DNA of 64,000 bases from CAIWHR01 sp963830485. Its GTDB lineage: Bacteria > Pseudomonadota > Gammaproteobacteria > Burkholderiales > Casimicrobiaceae. A program made the translations under genes and the position numbers. The DNA lies in NCBI GenBank assembly GCA_963830485.1, contig CAWHNE010000001.1, forward strand, positions 62,001 to 126,000, read 5' to 3'. This document shows, one piece after another, positions 62,232-64,000 of the stretch (position 1 is the stretch's first letter; every line of letters starts with the position of its first letter). The notes under the pieces are model-generated. The model was not told the DNA's origin. It worked only from the letters and a program-made list of their open reading frames with translations, and did no database searches.

Positions 62232-63401
62232 GTGACCGCGGACGTCGTCGTCATCGGCGCCGGCGCTGCCGGCATGATGTGCGCGGCACAGGCCGGACAG
62301 CGCGGCCGCCGGGTGCTTCTCATCGAGCACTATCACGTCGTCGGCGAAAAGATCCGGATCTCCGGCGGCGGCCGCTGCAACTTCACGAATGTCAATGCGG
62401 GCCCGGCGAACTATCTTTCGCAGAACCCGGATTTCTGCCGCTCGGCGCTCGCGCGCTACACGCCCGCGCAGTTCGTTCGCCTTGTCGAGAGTCACGACAT
62501 CGACTACCACGAGAAGAAGCTCGGTCAGCTCTTCTGCGACAACTCCGCGCGCGACATCATCGAGATGCTCAAGGCGGAATGCGAGCGCGGACGCGTGCAG
62601 TGGTGGATGCCGTGTGCAGTGGAGGGCGTCACTCGCGAGGGAGACCGCTTCGCCGTAGCGACGACACGAGGGCGCGTGCGTTGCTCGTCGCTGGTGATCG
62701 CAACTGGCGGCCTCACCGTGCCGAAGGTTGGCGCCACGCCGTTCGGGTACCGGCTCGCGGAGCAATTCGGATTGGCGATCGTCCCGCCAAAGCCGGCGCT
62801 CGTGCCGCTCGCATTCGCGCCCGACGCCCTCGCGCGTTACGGTGATCTATCCGGAATCTCGGTCGATGCCGAGGTCGCCTTCGGCGAGGCCAGGTTTCGC
62901 GAAAACCTGCTGTTCACGCACCGCGGCCTGTCGGGCCCGGCGATTCTCCAGATCTCTTCGTATTGGAAGGCGCCCGCGCCGCTTGTGATCGATTTGCTGC
63001 CGGGGCTCGATGCCACCGCGTGGCTGCGCACGCACGCCGGATCGGCAATGCGACTCGACAACGTGCTCGCCGAGCGGCTCCCGAGGCGTTTGGCGCAGCG
63101 ATGGTGTGCCGTCCATGACGTCGCGCTGCCGATGCGTGCGCTCGCGGACGAGCGCCTGCGCACCGCAGGCGCGCAACTCAACGCCTGGGAGGTCCTGCCC
63201 TCGGGCACGCTCGGCTACAACAAGGCCGAGGTGACGTCGGGCGGTGTGGATACGCGCGGCTTGTCGTCGCAGTCGATGGCCGCGACGACGGTTCCCGGTC
63301 TCTACTTCATCGGAGAGGTCGTCGACGTCACCGGCTGGCTGGGCGGGTACAACTTCCAGTGGGCGTGGGCGTCCGGACACGCGGCGGGGCAGGTGGCCTA
63401 G
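62232..63401 (+). CDS. BaiN/HI0933-family FAD-dependent oxidoreductase
   Basis: A 389-residue flavoprotein. The FAD motif is VVIGAGAAGMMCAAQAG, then the family-specific EKIRISGGGRCNFTN and at the end YFIGEVVDVTGWLGGYNFQW. The family is widespread; BaiN reduces bile-acid intermediates in one gut bacterium, but the function in free-living bacteria is not known. The start is uncertain, TTG 62226 or GTG 62232, as no ATG is in place. Its stop overlaps that of YaeQ on the other strand by four bases. Confidence 0.9.
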   Translation: MTADVVVIGAGAAGMMCAAQAGQRGRRVLLIEHYHVVGEKIRISGGGRCNFTNVNAGPANYLSQNPDFCRSALARYTPAQFVRLVESHDIDYHEKKLGQLFCDNSARDIIEMLKAECERGRVQWWMPCAVEGVTREGDRFAVATTRGRVRCSSLVIATGGLTVPKVGATPFGYRLAEQFGLAIVPPKPALVPLAFAPDALARYGDLSGISVDAEVAFGEARFRENLLFTHRGLSGPAILQISSYWKAPAPLVIDLLPGLDATAWLRTHAGSAMRLDNVLAERLPRRLAQRWCAVHDVALPMRALADERLRTAGAQLNAWEVLPSGTLGYNKAEVTSGGVDTRGLSSQSMAATTVPGLYFIGEVVDVTGWLGGYNFQWAWASGHAAGQVA

Positions 63402-63952
63402 TCGCCTTGCGACAGGGCTTTTAGCGTTCGGAGCTCGACGGGAAGCGAGGTTGCGCCATTGGCGATCAGGACATGCCCTTCCTGAATCGTCACCTGCAAC
63501 CGCATCTGGCGAGCAGCCAATCGCGCTAGCGCGCGGCTCGCATCGATGGGCACTTCGCTCACCGTGAGCCGATCCTGCCGCTCCAGCTTTTCGCGCGCGC
63601 CTTGCCACCACAGATCCACCGCGCGTCCTCCGTACGCGAGGACGTGGACCTCCCGTGCGCGACCGCAGGCCTTGCGCACTGTTCGTTCTTCCGGTAACCC
63701 GACCTCGATCCATTGCTCGATCGCGCCCGTCAGGTCGCGTCGCCACACGTCGGGCTCGTCATCCGTGCTCAAGCCACGTCCGAACTCGAGAGCGTCGTCC
63801 GCGTGCAACGCGAACGCGAGCAGCCGCAGCATCATGCGCTCGTCGGTCTCGGACGGATGGCGCGCGACGGTCAACGTGTGGTCGTGATAGTAGCCACGGT
63901 CGATGTCCGCAATCGAAAGCTCGGCTTTGAAGATCGTGGACTTGAGGGCCAT
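63398..63952 (-). CDS. YaeQ-family protein
   Basis: A 184-residue protein of the YaeQ family, which has a restriction-endonuclease-like fold of unknown activity. Typical segments are MALKSTIFKAELSIADIDRG, RHPSETDERMMLRLLAFAL, LSTDDEPDVWRRDLTG and the end MRLQVTIQEGHVLI. The E. coli relative was linked to effects on RfaH function, but a clear role is missing. The start and length match the family. Convergent overlap with the flavoprotein gene is 4 bp. Confidence 0.93.
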   Translation of the reverse strand: MALKSTIFKAELSIADIDRGYYHDHTLTVARHPSETDERMMLRLLAFALHADDALEFGRGLSTDDEPDVWRRDLTGAIEQWIEVGLPEERTVRKACGRAREVHVLAYGGRAVDLWWQGAREKLERQDRLTVSEVPIDASRALARLAARQMRLQVTIQEGHVLIANGATSLPVELRTLKALSQGD

Positions 63953-64000
63953 TGCAAAGTGCGGCGCTGCGTTATTGGCGACCCGCCATTTCCGTCCTGT

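Overview
The window is high-GC DNA that looks like a soil- or water-type betaproteobacterium, most likely Burkholderiales. The evidence is three Bug-type tricarboxylate-transporter receptors, GcvA-type LysR regulators, a PEP-CTERM protein, bactofilin and YaeQ. This placement is an inference from gene content. No rRNA, complete tRNA, CRISPR array or replication origin was seen.

Layout. 1-0.45 kb: the 3' end of an IS3-family element with its terminal inverted repeat. 1.4-4.8 kb: a glyoxalase-like protein, a Tat-exported small subunit with a GMC flavoprotein dehydrogenase, and a small dimeric-barrel protein. 5.3-7.8 kb: a LysR regulator with a divergent small membrane protein, a tandem-ACT protein and a CBS-pair protein. 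8-28.5 kb is the accessory part. It holds two sulfatase/Bug receptor pairs, a third Bug receptor, a PaaK-like ligase, a methyltransferase, a PanE-like and a FAH-like enzyme, two toxin-antitoxin modules, two paralogous small secreted proteins, an M23-like peptidase and a beta-lactamase-fold serine hydrolase. Five fragments of the 3' end of an initiator tRNA (tRNA-fMet) are scattered through it, each followed by its own hairpin. This looks like an old, repeatedly used tRNA integration site whose integrases are gone. 28.6-35.3 kb: a LysR/cupin/GNAT locus, a DUF2252 protein, a secreted beta-helix protein and two broken genes (a YHS-domain remnant and a frameshifted secreted protein).

35.9-43.9 kb: cysteine synthase, an ATP-dependent DNA ligase, five very small stress-type proteins on the minus strand, and an overlapping operon of a cyclic-nucleotide-binding/thioredoxin-reductase-like flavoprotein, a UBP zinc finger and an MFS exporter with a C-terminal monooxygenase-like domain. 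44.1-51.0 kb: a complete sugar ABC importer (binding protein, two permeases, ATPase) ending in a GH31 glycosidase, which together would import and hydrolyse an alpha-linked glycoside. 51-55.5 kb: a second beta-helix protein, two SDRs, 4-hydroxyphenylpyruvate dioxygenase and a phosphatase-like protein. 55.7-58.9 kb: an aldehyde dehydrogenase and an acyl-CoA ligase that could turn an aldehyde into its CoA thioester. 59-64 kb: rhomboid, bactofilin with a zinc-ribbon partner, a MaoC hydratase, small DNA-binding and lysine-rich proteins, a BaiN-like flavoprotein and YaeQ.

The most unusual parts are the decayed tRNA-fMet integration site with its two toxin-first modules that appear leaderless, the duplicated small secreted protein, the repeated sulfatase/Bug pairing, and the redox-like flavoprotein that lacks its CxxC pair.
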